Shown here: positions 26,291 to 34,348 of the stretch, piece after piece
Position numbering within the stretch: the stretch's first letter is position 1
How the letters are laid out: each line of letters begins with the position of its first letter
Assembly (NCBI RefSeq): GCF_000382425.1
Contig: NZ_KB908296.1
Location: 186,001 to 250,000, forward strand
Reading direction: 5' to 3'
Source of the DNA: Empedobacter brevis NBRC 14943 = ATCC 43319
Lineage (GTDB): Bacteria > Bacteroidota > Bacteroidia > Flavobacteriales > Weeksellaceae
DNA: 64,000 nucleotides
Notes under the pieces: model-generated
Database searches by the model: none
What the model was told of the DNA's origin: nothing
The model's input: the letters and a program-made list of their open reading frames with translations, nothing else
Made by a program: the position numbers and the translations under genes

Positions 26291-27178
26291 ATGTCAGACG
26301 AAAAGAAATTTAAATCCGGTTTTGTAAATATCATAGGGAATCCAAATGTTGGAAAATCTACCTTGATGAATGTATTGATGAAAGAACGTCTTGTGATTGC
26401 TACACATAAGGCACAAACAACACGTCATCGTATCAAAGGTATTTTGACAGGAGAGGATTATCAAATTGTATTTTCAGATACTCCCGGAGTTTTAGATCCG
26501 GCGTATGAATTACAATCAAAAATGATGGATGCTGTAAAAGAATCATTGGTAGATGCCGATGTTATTCTTTATGTGGTAGAGATTGGAGAGAAGCGTCTGA
26601 AAAATGAAGACGTTTTTGAGCGTCTGCAAAAAACGTCTACACCAATTATTTTATTATTAAATAAGATTGATACCGTGACACCAGAACGTTTGAATGAAGC
26701 AGTAGAATATTGGCATGAATTATTACCGAAGGCTGAAATTCTTCCAATTTCTGCAAAAGAAAATGTGAATTTAGATTTATTGATTAATAAAATAAAAGCA
26801 ATTCTTCCGGAAGGTCCCCAGTATTATCCGGAAGATCAGTTAACAGACCGTTCAGAGCGATTTATTGTAAATGAAGTAATTCGTGAAAAGATTTTATTGA
26901 ATTATCAAAAAGAAATTCCCTATTCTGTAGAGGTGGTGACAGAACGTTTTAAGGAAGATTTAAATTTAATTTCGATTGATGCTGAAATCTATGTAGAACG
27001 CGATTCTCAGAAAGGAATTATCATTGGACATAAAGGCGAATCTTTATCGAAAGTAGGAAAAGAAGCGAGAGAAGAATTGGAAAAATTCTTTGATAAAAAA
27101 GTTTTCTTGAAGCTTTTTGTGAAAGTACGCAAAGATTGGAGAAGTAAAGAAAATGACCTTCGTCGTTTTGGTTATTAA
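26291..27178 (+). CDS. era: GTPase Era
   Basis: 295-residue essential GTPase for 30S ribosome maturation (binds the 16S rRNA 3' end). The GTPase domain has G1 GNPNVGKST, switch TTRHRIKGI, G3 DTPG and G4 NKID; the C-terminal KH domain shows VERDSQKGIIIGHKGESL and the RRFGY end. Length is typical. A possible leaderless promoter lies just upstream and a terminator just downstream. Confidence 0.96.
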   Translation: MSDEKKFKSGFVNIIGNPNVGKSTLMNVLMKERLVIATHKAQTTRHRIKGILTGEDYQIVFSDTPGVLDPAYELQSKMMDAVKESLVDADVILYVVEIGEKRLKNEDVFERLQKTSTPIILLLNKIDTVTPERLNEAVEYWHELLPKAEILPISAKENVNLDLLINKIKAILPEGPQYYPEDQLTDRSERFIVNEVIREKILLNYQKEIPYSVEVVTERFKEDLNLISIDAEIYVERDSQKGIIIGHKGESLSKVGKEAREELEKFFDKKVFLKLFVKVRKDWRSKENDLRRFGY

Positions 27179-27198
27179 GAACGAATAAAAAATACTTA

Positions 27199-27224
27199 AG
27201 TCTTGAGAAATCAAGGCTTTTTTT
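27199..27224 (+). terminator. Terminator after era
   Basis: 8-bp stem AGTCTTGA/TCAAGGCT (one G-U pair) with GAAA loop and a seven-T tract. Confidence 0.8.
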
Positions 27225-27286
27225 ATGGATAGACATTTTTTAATCGTAGATTTATAGAACAGAAAAATGTATTAACGAATTAAATT

Positions 27287-28075
27287 ATGGCTAAAATATT
27301 ATTTCCAACAGACTTTTCGGAAACGGCAAACAATGCTTTTTTATATGCGTTAAATCTTGCAAAAGTACTCAAGACTGGGATCAAATTAGTTTCGGTACAA
27401 TCTAATCTTAAAAATTATCTTGATGTAACTGAAGCTAATTTCGAAAATTACATCAATCAACTGAAAAATATAGCACAAGAGAATAACCTGGAACATGTAA
27501 AAATAGACAGTTCATTGGTTGTTGGAGACTTATTGTTAATGTTATTGGATATTATCAACAAAGAGGACATACAATATGTAGTGATGGGAACAAACGGACA
27601 AACAAGTTTAGGAAAAAAGTTTTTTGGCTCAAATACGGTCAATGTCATCAACAATTCGCCTGTTCCTGTGTTAGTAGTTCCAAATAAGGTAAAGTTTAAA
27701 GAAGAAAGAAATTTTGCATATGCGACATTATTCAATCAAAAAGAAACAAAAGCTCTGACGCAAATGGCGCAAATCACAAAACGATACGATAAATTGTTGA
27801 ACATTGTCCATGTAGACGATAAGTCGATTACGCCCGAAATGTTAAGTGTGAAAAAAGAATGGGAATCTGATTACCCTGAAGCGTTGATTACGATAGAACC
27901 GAATAAAGATGTAGAAGGAGGATTAATTAATTATTGTGCAAAGAATAATATTGATGTTTTAGGAGTCGTTCACCGTGAATTATCTTCTTTTGAAAGATTG
28001 TTTACAATCAACCACAGCCAACGTTTATTATCGAGTGCTAATGTTGCTTTGTTGGTGTTTCAGGAAAGCAAATAG
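27287..28075 (+). CDS. Universal stress protein, tandem UspA domains (copy 1)
   Basis: 262-residue cytoplasmic protein with two UspA folds. Domain 1 begins KILFPTDFSETANNAF and ends with GTNGQTSLGKKFFGSN, a complete G-2X-G-9X-G-S ATP-binding signature; domain 2 (about residues 140-262) ends VVHRELSSFERLFTINHSQRLL and lacks that signature. Two more distant paralogues lie at 45131 and 46064 and share the same N-terminal block. Role in stress survival is inferred from the family; no partner genes nearby. Confidence 0.9.
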   Translation: MAKILFPTDFSETANNAFLYALNLAKVLKTGIKLVSVQSNLKNYLDVTEANFENYINQLKNIAQENNLEHVKIDSSLVVGDLLLMLLDIINKEDIQYVVMGTNGQTSLGKKFFGSNTVNVINNSPVPVLVVPNKVKFKEERNFAYATLFNQKETKALTQMAQITKRYDKLLNIVHVDDKSITPEMLSVKKEWESDYPEALITIEPNKDVEGGLINYCAKNNIDVLGVVHRELSSFERLFTINHSQRLLSSANVALLVFQESK

Positions 28076-28095
28076 CTAAAAAGTATAAAGCATTT

Positions 28096-28119
28096 AGCGG
28101 AGAAGTCTCCGCTTTTTTT
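28096..28119 (+). terminator. Terminator after universal stress protein copy 1
   Basis: Perfect stem AGCGGAGA/TCTCCGCT with a minimal centre (AG; the loop is more likely six nt) followed by seven Ts. Confidence 0.8.
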
Positions 28120-28158
28120 GATTGGCTAAATTCTTGCGCCATTTTTTAAAATATTTTT

Positions 28159-29403
28159 ATGACGGAACTTCAGAAAATACAAAATCTCAAAAAGCACAAA
28201 GCAATTGCAACGGGGTTATTCATTTTAATGGCTTTCATCTATTTTTTGATGGTTTATTTAAGTCAGCATTCATCAGCGAAATGGATTGGTTATGTGGAAG
28301 CTTTTGCAGAAGCTGCGATGGTAGGAGCGCTTGCCGATTGGTTTGCCGTTACAGCTTTATTCAAGTATCCGCTTGGTCTTAAAATTCCGCATACAAATCT
28401 TATTGAAAATAGTAAAAATGCAATTGGAGATAATTTAGGACAGTTTGTAACAGGTAATTTTCTGACACCGGCAACAATACGTCCGTATATTGAAAAATTG
28501 GAAGTTGTAAAATATGCTGCGGATTGGTTGAACAGCTCAACTAATCAAGAGATGCTGCAAGAAGAATTAATCAACTTTTCCAAAAAGATTGTCAGAGATT
28601 TAGATGATGAGGATGTGGTGAGATTCATTACCTTGAAAGGAGATGAAATTCTAAAGCAGTTTAATCTTCCGGAATTGGTTTCATCAAGTTTAGAATATAT
28701 TTTAGAAAAGGAAAAACACGATGATATTTTAGAAGCCATTATTCCGAAGGCAAAAGAATATATACTTGAAAGTGATTTAATCATAAAGGATAAATTGAAT
28801 GAAAAACACCCGGTGATTTCATTTTTCGCAGGTAAAAGAATTTCAAAAGGAGTAGTGGAAGGTGTGGTGAGTTTCTTGGATGAGGTAGAAGAAGATAAAG
28901 AACACCCTATTCGTCATTCTATTGAAAGAATTATCATAGAAAATATTCAGAATATAAAAGAATCTCCTGAATGGAAATTGAGGTTAGAGTCTCTTCGGGA
29001 TGACTTTATCACAAAAGAACGCATGAATGATTATGCAGCAGATTTGTGGCAAGCTATAAAGCTGAACCTTACAGAAAGTTTTGATGATGAAAATTCTGCG
29101 ATGCAATTGTATATCAGGAAGAATATCAAAAAATTAACTGAAAATTTAAATGAAAATCAGGAAATGATTGCTAAAATAAATGGTTGGGTACGTCATTTTC
29201 TTTACCGAATGATTTTAAGAAATGTGAAGGAAGTAGAAGGTTTAATTAGCTCTACTGTGGATAAATGGGAAGGGAAAGAGTTGAGTGAAAAACTAGAGTT
29301 AGAAGTAGGAAAAGATTTACAGTTTATTCGCATTAACGGAACGTTAGTAGGAGGACTTGTGGGGTTGGTCATTTATACCATTACCCAATTGGTTTTTCAT
29401 TAG
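28159..29403 (+). CDS. DUF445 family membrane protein
   Basis: 414 residues. The N-terminal membrane segment (TGLFILMAFIYFLMVYL, about residues 18-34) is followed by the DUF445 hallmark FAEAAMVGALADWFAVTALFKYPLGL and IPHTNLIENSKNAIGDNLGQFV; the middle is long, charged and alpha-helical, and a second hydrophobic segment sits at the C-terminus (LVGGLVGLVIYTITQLVF). This arrangement, with both ends in the membrane, is typical of the family, whose function is unknown. Monocistronic between two terminators. Confidence 0.88.
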   Translation: MTELQKIQNLKKHKAIATGLFILMAFIYFLMVYLSQHSSAKWIGYVEAFAEAAMVGALADWFAVTALFKYPLGLKIPHTNLIENSKNAIGDNLGQFVTGNFLTPATIRPYIEKLEVVKYAADWLNSSTNQEMLQEELINFSKKIVRDLDDEDVVRFITLKGDEILKQFNLPELVSSSLEYILEKEKHDDILEAIIPKAKEYILESDLIIKDKLNEKHPVISFFAGKRISKGVVEGVVSFLDEVEEDKEHPIRHSIERIIIENIQNIKESPEWKLRLESLRDDFITKERMNDYAADLWQAIKLNLTESFDDENSAMQLYIRKNIKKLTENLNENQEMIAKINGWVRHFLYRMILRNVKEVEGLISSTVDKWEGKELSEKLELEVGKDLQFIRINGTLVGGLVGLVIYTITQLVFH

Positions 29404-29409
29404 AATAAA

Positions 29410-29436
29410 AAAAGCTCGAGATCATCTCGAGCTTTT
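29410..29436. terminator. Bidirectional terminator between DUF445 gene and ecotin gene
   Basis: 12-bp perfect stem AAAAGCTCGAGA/TCTCGAGCTTTT with a TCA loop. The same AGCTCGAGA stem terminates rfbD/serS. Confidence 0.85.
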
Positions 29437-29456
29437 CCATATAATTGTCTAAAAAA

Positions 29457-29927
29457 TTATTTTACTAAATTTAGTTTTTCGTCAGCTTTCCAGATTCTAT
29501 ACTCCAAAGTATATCCTTTAGGAAGGTAAACGATGATTGGTAATTTACTGTTGTAACGAGTTTGCAATGATTGTGCATGAACAATTTTTTCGACAGACTT
29601 ATTATCAAAACATCCCATCAACGTTCCTCCAACGTTACCGTTCGATTCAAAATCATAATAATCATATCCCCAACCATCTACTGTTTTTTGTTCAAAACCT
29701 CCGGTTAAAAAGAAATTATTACATGAATCGACCATGGTTTTTTTACCTGCAAAAATTTCTACTTTATAATTGTCTTCATTAGGCAATGTTTCAAGCGTAA
29801 TAATTTTCTGCTCATATCCCTTTTTTGCTTTCGGATACATTGAATAATCTGTTTTACTGTTTTTCTGAGCAAATGATACCATTGCAATAAATAAGGCTAA
29901 AACGCTAAATACTTTTGTCAGTTTCAT
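29457..29927 (-). CDS. eco: Ecotin (periplasmic serine protease inhibitor)
   Basis: 156-residue protein with a signal peptide (ending VSFAQ) and clear ecotin features: YPKAKKGYEQKIITLE, KVEIFAGKKTMVDSCNNF (Cys of the conserved disulfide), GWGYDYYDFES, the reactive loop NVGGTLMGCFDNK, and LQTRYNSKLPIIVYLPKG. Aligning the loop with E. coli ecotin (STMMAC) puts Leu at P1 instead of Met. Ecotin homodimers inhibit trypsin-fold proteases, including host elastase-like enzymes. A lone gene; its own transcript runs to the hairpin at 29410-29436. Confidence 0.92.
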   Translation of the reverse strand: MKLTKVFSVLALFIAMVSFAQKNSKTDYSMYPKAKKGYEQKIITLETLPNEDNYKVEIFAGKKTMVDSCNNFFLTGGFEQKTVDGWGYDYYDFESNGNVGGTLMGCFDNKSVEKIVHAQSLQTRYNSKLPIIVYLPKGYTLEYRIWKADEKLNLVK

Positions 29928-30051
29928 ACTAAATTGATTTGTTTATTTTCTTACTAGTAAGATGCTCTACATGAAGGAATGGTTGCGTGGAGAAATGTTA
30001 AATATTTCTAAAACCTTAGCAGAAAGAAAGAGTCCTTCTTTTTAAGATGTT

Positions 30052-30217
30052 TTACAATCTTTGTACCTGATTAATTAAAGTATTGAAGATAAGGTAGTAG
30101 CTCATCTGTTTTTCAGTTTCAACTTCTTTTTCAATTCGTGCTATGAGTATTTTGTTTTTTGAACTGAAATTTTTTCATATCTTTTTCTTCGAACGATTTA
30201 AACCTATTATTATTCAT
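30052..30217 (-). pseudogene. Possible frameshifted small gene
   Basis: On the minus strand, ATG 30217 opens a frame (MNNNRFKSFEEKDMKKFQF...) that ends at 30131. Another frame, entered near an A-run at about 30155-30170, continues as ILIARIEKEVETEKQMSYY and LIFNTLINQVQRL up to the stop at 30052. The total length is 3x55+1 bases, so one base gained in the A-run would explain the break; joined, it would be about 55 residues with an amphipathic, protein-like composition. No homologue is recognised. It could also be chance. Confidence 0.3.
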
Positions 30218-30338
30218 TATTTGTAAATCTGTGAATTATTATCAAACATTTTCAATACGATAAGTAGTGAGTATAGACTGTGATGTACAAAATCTATTGT
30301 AAAGCATAATTACAGTGCATGTTTTAATTCTGTGTCGG

Positions 30339-30370
30339 ACTATACTATTCTTGGAAAAATATAGTATAGT
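30339..30370. repeat. 10-bp inverted repeat with 12-nt spacer
   Basis: ACTATACTAT and ATAGTATAGT are perfect inverse complements, separated by 12 nt, in an otherwise empty region. Could form a hairpin or be a dimeric binding site; no T-tract follows. Confidence 0.5.
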
Positions 30371-30433
30371 TGAAGTAGATGATTATATTTTGGATATAAT
30401 CCGAATAATAGTCAATCGGTAGTTGTAAGAATA

Positions 30434-30463
30434 AAAAAAGACAATCAATTGATTGTCTTTTTT
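30434..30463 (-). terminator. Terminator of the tandem tRNA-Asn genes
   Basis: AAAAAAGACAATCAATTGATTGTC with T-run: an 18-bp GACAATCAATTGATTGTC palindrome flanked by A6/T6, immediately after the tRNA on the minus strand. Nearly identical to the terminator at 37627-37658. Confidence 0.85.
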
Positions 30464-30464
30464 G

Positions 30465-30538
30465 CTCCTCCTCTTGGGCTCGAACCAAGGACCCTCTGAT
30501 TAACAGTCAGATGCTCTAACCAACTGAGCTAAGGAGGA
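30465..30538 (-). tRNA. tRNA-Asn (GTT), copy 1
   Basis: 74-nt cloverleaf on the minus strand: acceptor TCCTCCT/AGGAGGA with discriminator G, D-arm GCTC...GAGC, anticodon stem TCTGA/TCAGA enclosing loop CTGTTAA (anticodon GTT), T-arm CTTGG-TTCGAGC-CCAAG. CCA is not encoded. Identical to copy 2 (59 nt upstream in the transcript) and copy 3. Confidence 0.97.
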
Positions 30539-30596
30539 AAATCCGATATTTTAAAATATTATTTTTAAGTCTTTGTTTGACGTTTCACTAAAAAAG

Positions 30597-30670
30597 CTCC
30601 TCCTCTTGGGCTCGAACCAAGGACCCTCTGATTAACAGTCAGATGCTCTAACCAACTGAGCTAAGGAGGA
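30597..30670 (-). tRNA. tRNA-Asn (GTT), copy 2
   Basis: Identical 74-nt tRNA on the minus strand, upstream of copy 1 in the same transcript, and 20 nt downstream of a TTTG-N19-TATATTTG promoter. CCA not encoded. Confidence 0.97.
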
Positions 30671-30690
30671 ATGTTGCTTAATTGTGGGTG

Positions 30691-30721
30691 CAAATATAAT
30701 AGTATTTTTTACACCCACAAA
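30691..30721 (-). promoter_or_regulatory. tRNA-Asn promoter TTTG-N19-TATATTTG
   Basis: On the minus strand TTTG (30721-30718) and TATATTTG (30698-30691) are spaced by 19 nt, a textbook Bacteroidota primary promoter. It is embraced by a 9-bp inverted repeat (TTGTGGGTG at 30682-30690 and CACCCACAA at 30712-30720). Confidence 0.8.
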
Positions 30722-30735
30722 AAATATTTTAATTT

Positions 30736-32046
30736 TTATTTAAAAATCATATTTACAATATCGTTTCCGAAGATGAAGACCATTAAGCCTAAGATAATTA
30801 CGACACCAACCATTTGCGCTTTCTCTAAAACTTTTTCACTTGGTTTTTTTCCTGTGATCATTTCATAGATGGCAAAAACAGCATGTCCACCATCTAAACC
30901 AGGAATTGGTAACAAGTTAATAAATGCTAACCAAGCAGAAATCATTGCTGTAAATGACCAAAAGAATAACCAGTTCCATTCTGTTGGCATTTGTTTTACC
31001 ATTCCAATAGGACCTGCTACTTGTTTACGTCCATCTTTTACTTGAAATAATGTTCCAATTCCACGGACTTGTGTTGCAATTGCTTTAAAAGGTTCTGTGA
31101 TTCCCATAGCAATACCTTCTCCAATTGTGTAGTCTTCACGAGAAATTAAAGACTCTGTATATGAATTAGAAACTGAAAAACCAATTGTTCCATCTTTTCC
31201 TACATTTACCATCAATTCTACAGGTTCACCTTTTCTTTCAATACTTAAAGAAGTTGTTTTCCCTTTGTATTCATTCAATTTATTTTTTAAATCAGTGTAT
31301 AAAGGTGTTGTAAATCCATCGACAGCAATAACTTTATCATCTTTTAATAAACCTGCTTTTTGTGCTGCACTGTTATCAAGTACAGAGTCAACAACCGGAA
31401 TTATCTGTGGTTTAAAGAATGTTCCTTTTGCATTTAATATTTCAGTTCTAAAATCTTCTGTAATAGGTAAAGAAACTTCTTTCCCTTGGCGTTTTACATC
31501 TAAAGTTTCTCCGCCTAATAAAGCTTCTTTTCCAATTTCTTGTAACGATTGGTATTTAACACCATTTACCCCAACAGGAATATCACCATGTTGCAAGCCA
31601 AATTTAGTTTGAGTTGAATTTGTTTCAATTCCGTATTGCATTTTACTTACATCAACAAAGCTTTTCCCTTGAGAAATAAAAAGAATGGCATAAATAATCA
31701 TGGCTAAGATGATGTTTACAATAATACCACCTAACATAATGATTAATCTTTGCCATGCTGGTTTTACACGAAATTCCCATGGTTTTGGTTCTTGTTTCAT
31801 CTGTTCCAAATCCATACTTTCGTCAATCATACCGGAAAGTTTTACATAACCTCCAAGTGGTAACCAACCGATACCATAAACAGTATCACCAATTTTCTTT
31901 TTCCAAATGGCAAATTTCACATCGAAAAAACAAAAGAAACGTTCGACACGAACGCCAAACCATCGCGCTGTTACATAATGTCCAAGTTCGTGCAACATTA
32001 CCAATAGCATCAAACTAAGCATTAAAGTAGCTATCTGTATTAACAT
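30736..32046 (-). CDS. rseP: Site-2 protease family RIP metalloprotease RseP
   Basis: 436-residue intramembrane zinc protease that cleaves membrane-bound anti-sigma factors or other substrates during envelope stress. The zinc motif HELGH occurs at residues 19-23 in the first membrane helix, a PDZ region spans about residues 195-290 (DKVIAVDGFTTP), and NLLPIPGLDGGH near residue 385 gives the third zinc ligand Asp. Length and layout are normal. It is 73 nt downstream of gldD, which is on the same strand. Confidence 0.94.
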   Translation of the reverse strand: MLIQIATLMLSLMLLVMLHELGHYVTARWFGVRVERFFCFFDVKFAIWKKKIGDTVYGIGWLPLGGYVKLSGMIDESMDLEQMKQEPKPWEFRVKPAWQRLIIMLGGIIVNIILAMIIYAILFISQGKSFVDVSKMQYGIETNSTQTKFGLQHGDIPVGVNGVKYQSLQEIGKEALLGGETLDVKRQGKEVSLPITEDFRTEILNAKGTFFKPQIIPVVDSVLDNSAAQKAGLLKDDKVIAVDGFTTPLYTDLKNKLNEYKGKTTSLSIERKGEPVELMVNVGKDGTIGFSVSNSYTESLISREDYTIGEGIAMGITEPFKAIATQVRGIGTLFQVKDGRKQVAGPIGMVKQMPTEWNWLFFWSFTAMISAWLAFINLLPIPGLDGGHAVFAIYEMITGKKPSEKVLEKAQMVGVVIILGLMVFIFGNDIVNMIFK

Positions 32047-32119
32047 ATTATTTTAAATTTGATTATGTTCTAATTTTTAAATGACTACAAAATTAATTGT
32101 TTTTATTTACCGACAAGGT

Positions 32120-32692
32120 TTATTTTTTCCATTCTAAGGTTTCTAACAATTTTTTTACATCTTTTTTAATGTAATCAACTGCAGGTGCTAAAGAATCGGG
32201 CTTTGGTTGGGTTTTAAAATACACTGAACCTGCTAAAAAATTCGCTGTACTGTCTGTTGCATGGAATTGAATATTAATGGCAGATTCTCCACCTAATTCA
32301 TATAAGGTACCAAATACTTTTTTTTGAGGAAAAGTAAATTCTTGCGGAGAAATAAAACTTGCTTTAACCGTCTGTTCTTGTACAAAGCTTTCACTTTCTT
32401 TAATCTGAATGATTAAATCTTGTGGAGATTTTACCGGAAAATAGGTCAGGTAAATTGTCGCTTTCATTTTTGGGTAAACAATATTGAACGAATTTGATTT
32501 CTTTCCGGGAATTACTTTTCCAAAAGTTGAGTACTGAAATGTATAAGGGACATTTTCGGAGAATGACAAATATGTTTGTTGCGGATATTCGAGGCGGACC
32601 TGTCCCAAAGGTTTAGCAATATCCTCGCCTTTATTGCACGACATAAAAAAAATAGCACTACTACCTAATGCTATTATAGTTTTAAAATTCAT
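32120..32692 (-). CDS. gldD: Gliding motility lipoprotein GldD
   Basis: 190-residue lipoprotein with lipobox AIFFMSC and the GldD-like body: LEYPQQTYLSF, NIVYPKMKATIYLTYFPV, KVFGTLYELGGESAINIQF, DSTANFLAGSVYF and the C-terminal DSLAPAVDYIKKDVKKLLETLEWK. GldD is required for gliding/type IX secretion-related functions in Flavobacterium and is conserved in non-gliding relatives. Start chosen at ATG 32692, giving a proper signal peptide; a 36-nt direct-repeat-containing upstream extension starts at 32728. In Flavobacterium gldE lies between ssb and gldD; here it is absent. Order rseP-gldD-ssb-mutY, all minus strand. Confidence 0.88.
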   Translation of the reverse strand: MNFKTIIALGSSAIFFMSCNKGEDIAKPLGQVRLEYPQQTYLSFSENVPYTFQYSTFGKVIPGKKSNSFNIVYPKMKATIYLTYFPVKSPQDLIIQIKESESFVQEQTVKASFISPQEFTFPQKKVFGTLYELGGESAINIQFHATDSTANFLAGSVYFKTQPKPDSLAPAVDYIKKDVKKLLETLEWKK

Positions 32693-32744
32693 TGTATGAT
32701 GTAAAACGTTAAGTTTTTTAAAATTCATTTAAATTTTTTAATTT

Positions 32745-33188
32745 CTAAAAAGGCAAATCATCTTCCCCTTCATCAATAAACGGAGGTTCAACAATTGGTG
32801 TGTTTGGTTGACTTTTATTCTGTTCATTTTGCATAGTTTGTCGCTGTTCGTTGTCAATCTTTGGAGTTAAAAACTCAATTGAATTTGCAACAATCTCCGT
32901 TGTGTAACGAGTTTGTCCATTGTCATCCCATTTGCGCGTTTTGATACGTCCTTCAACAAAAACTTTATCTCCTTTTTTCAGATAACGATCACATAACTCT
33001 GCCAGTTTATTGCGTGTCACAATATTGTGCCATTCTGTTTCTGTGATTCGCTCTCCTGTTCTTGAAATGTAAGATTCTGTTGTTGCGATAGGAAATCGTC
33101 CGATACAGTTTTGTTCATCAAAATGATGCAATTTTACATCATCGCCTAAATTCCCGATTAAAAGTACTTTATTTGTTGTCCCGTTCAT
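32745..33188 (-). CDS. ssb: Single-stranded DNA-binding protein
   Basis: 147-residue OB-fold protein: MNGTTNKVLLIGNLGDDVKL, then IGRFPIATTESY, WHNIVTRNKLAELC and KKGDKVFVEGRIKTRKW, which are standard SSB segments, then a Gln/Asn-rich linker and the acidic tail EDDLPF that recruits partner proteins. Cytoplasmic; replication, recombination and repair. The stop codon lies 52 nt upstream of the gldD start, and it is 36 nt downstream of mutY. Confidence 0.95.
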   Translation of the reverse strand: MNGTTNKVLLIGNLGDDVKLHHFDEQNCIGRFPIATTESYISRTGERITETEWHNIVTRNKLAELCDRYLKKGDKVFVEGRIKTRKWDDNGQTRYTTEIVANSIEFLTPKIDNEQRQTMQNEQNKSQPNTPIVEPPFIDEGEDDLPF

Positions 33189-33224
33189 AGTGTAATAGGT
33201 TTTAGTGGCTTGTAATATACAAAG

Positions 33225-34265
33225 TTAATCCAAATAATGTTTAGTTATAAATTTTTCTATTGGTTTTGGAAACGGATAATGCTCGAAATCATGTAAAGAA
33301 ATCATTTCAAAATCATTTTCTGTTCTCAATATTGTTATTTCTTTTAAAGATACATTTAATTTCCAATATTTTATAAATAAATTTTGATGCGATAAAATGT
33401 GTTTCTCCTCATCAAGAAAAGAAAGTCGATTTAATAGTCCGTTCTCCAGAACCCAACCCTTATCTAATAAATCTGTCTCGGTTTCTATTTTTGGAAAAGT
33501 ATACAAATTTTTCCAAACATCGTTTCCGGTTCGTTTAGACAAAGCAATTTTAGTGTCATTCTCGATAATGATAAAATGTAAAAAACGGTTGGAAACTTTT
33601 GTCTTTTTGAGTTTGACAGGAAGTTCGTTTACGTTGTTCAAACGCAAAGCTTCACAAGATTCATTTAGTGGACAATGGTCACATTTAGGTTGCTTTGGAG
33701 TACAAATAGTAGCGCCCAAATCCATTACTGCCTGATTAAAATCACCCGGTCGGTTTTTATCTATTACTTCTAACCCTAAATCCCAAAATATTTTCTTCGT
33801 TTTTGGCGAACTTATGTCATCATCAATATTAAAATAACGTGCAAAAACACGAAACATATTCCCATCAACAGCCGGTACAGCTTCATCGTAAACAATAGAG
33901 GCAATTGCAGCTGCAGTATAATCCCCAACTCCTTTAAGTTTTTTCAGGTCCTGAAAATTTGAAGGAAACTCACCATTCAATTTTTGTGCAATCATCTTGG
34001 CAGTAAAATGCAAATTTCTGGCACGAGAATAATAACCTAATCCTTGCCAGAGTTTTAAGACCTTTTGTTCATCAGCATTTGCCAAATCGAAAATAGTCTC
34101 AAATTCTTGTGTAAAATTATTGTAAAATTTCATACCTTGGTCAACCCTTGTTTGTTGGAGAATTATTTCCGACAACCAAATGCGAAATGGGTCTTTTGTA
34201 TGACGCCAAGGTAAATCTCGTTTATTTTTGTCAAAATATGACAAAATCAGATAGTTGAAGTTCAT
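33225..34265 (-). CDS. mutY: Adenine DNA glycosylase MutY
   Basis: 346-residue base-excision repair enzyme removing adenine opposite 8-oxoguanine. HhH-GPD fold: LPWRHTKDPFRIWLSEIILQQTRV, GLGYYSRARNLH, LKKLKGVGDYTAAAIASI and DGNMFRVFARYF; the 4Fe-4S cluster is CTPKQPKCDHCPLNESC; the C-terminal half is the NUDIX-like 8-oxoG recognition domain (FLHFIIIEN). Start chosen at ATG 34265 (MNFNYLIL); an upstream in-frame codon at 34325 would overlap the divergent hup promoter. Divergent from hup. Confidence 0.94.
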   Translation of the reverse strand: MNFNYLILSYFDKNKRDLPWRHTKDPFRIWLSEIILQQTRVDQGMKFYNNFTQEFETIFDLANADEQKVLKLWQGLGYYSRARNLHFTAKMIAQKLNGEFPSNFQDLKKLKGVGDYTAAAIASIVYDEAVPAVDGNMFRVFARYFNIDDDISSPKTKKIFWDLGLEVIDKNRPGDFNQAVMDLGATICTPKQPKCDHCPLNESCEALRLNNVNELPVKLKKTKVSNRFLHFIIIENDTKIALSKRTGNDVWKNLYTFPKIETETDLLDKGWVLENGLLNRLSFLDEEKHILSHQNLFIKYWKLNVSLKEITILRTENDFEMISLHDFEHYPFPKPIEKFITKHYLD

Positions 34266-34304
34266 AAAAACTAGTAAAATGTTTTTTTGTTGAGATACAA
34301 TCGT

Positions 34305-34312
34305 TATATTTG
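34305..34312 (+). promoter_or_regulatory. -7 element (TATATTTG) of hup
   Basis: TATATTTG matches the consensus and lies 36 nt before the hup start; TTTG/TTG triplets at 34286-34292 are 12-15 nt upstream, a little short of the usual 17-20. Confidence 0.5.
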
Positions 34313-34348
34313 CACCCGCTTTCAAATTTAAGAATAATAAGAGGAATT

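Larger units (their letters stand above)
29928..30464. other. Intergenic region between ecotin and tRNA-Asn
   Basis: About 540 bases with no intact gene. It holds a possible frameshifted small gene on the minus strand (30052-30217), a 10-bp inverted repeat (30339-30370) and the tRNA terminator (30434-30463). A 24-codon plus-strand reading frame from ATG 29971 is too short to support as a gene. Confidence 0.5.

Noticed and set aside
29971-30045. 24-codon plus-strand reading frame MKEWLRGEMLNISK... in the ecotin-tRNA gap
   Set aside because: Too short, no ribosome-binding site and no recognised homologue; overlaps nothing that supports it.
34310-34348. Upstream extension of hup from position 34310
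   Set aside because: Would start inside the TATATTTG promoter element; HU proteins begin at MTKAEIV-type sequences.
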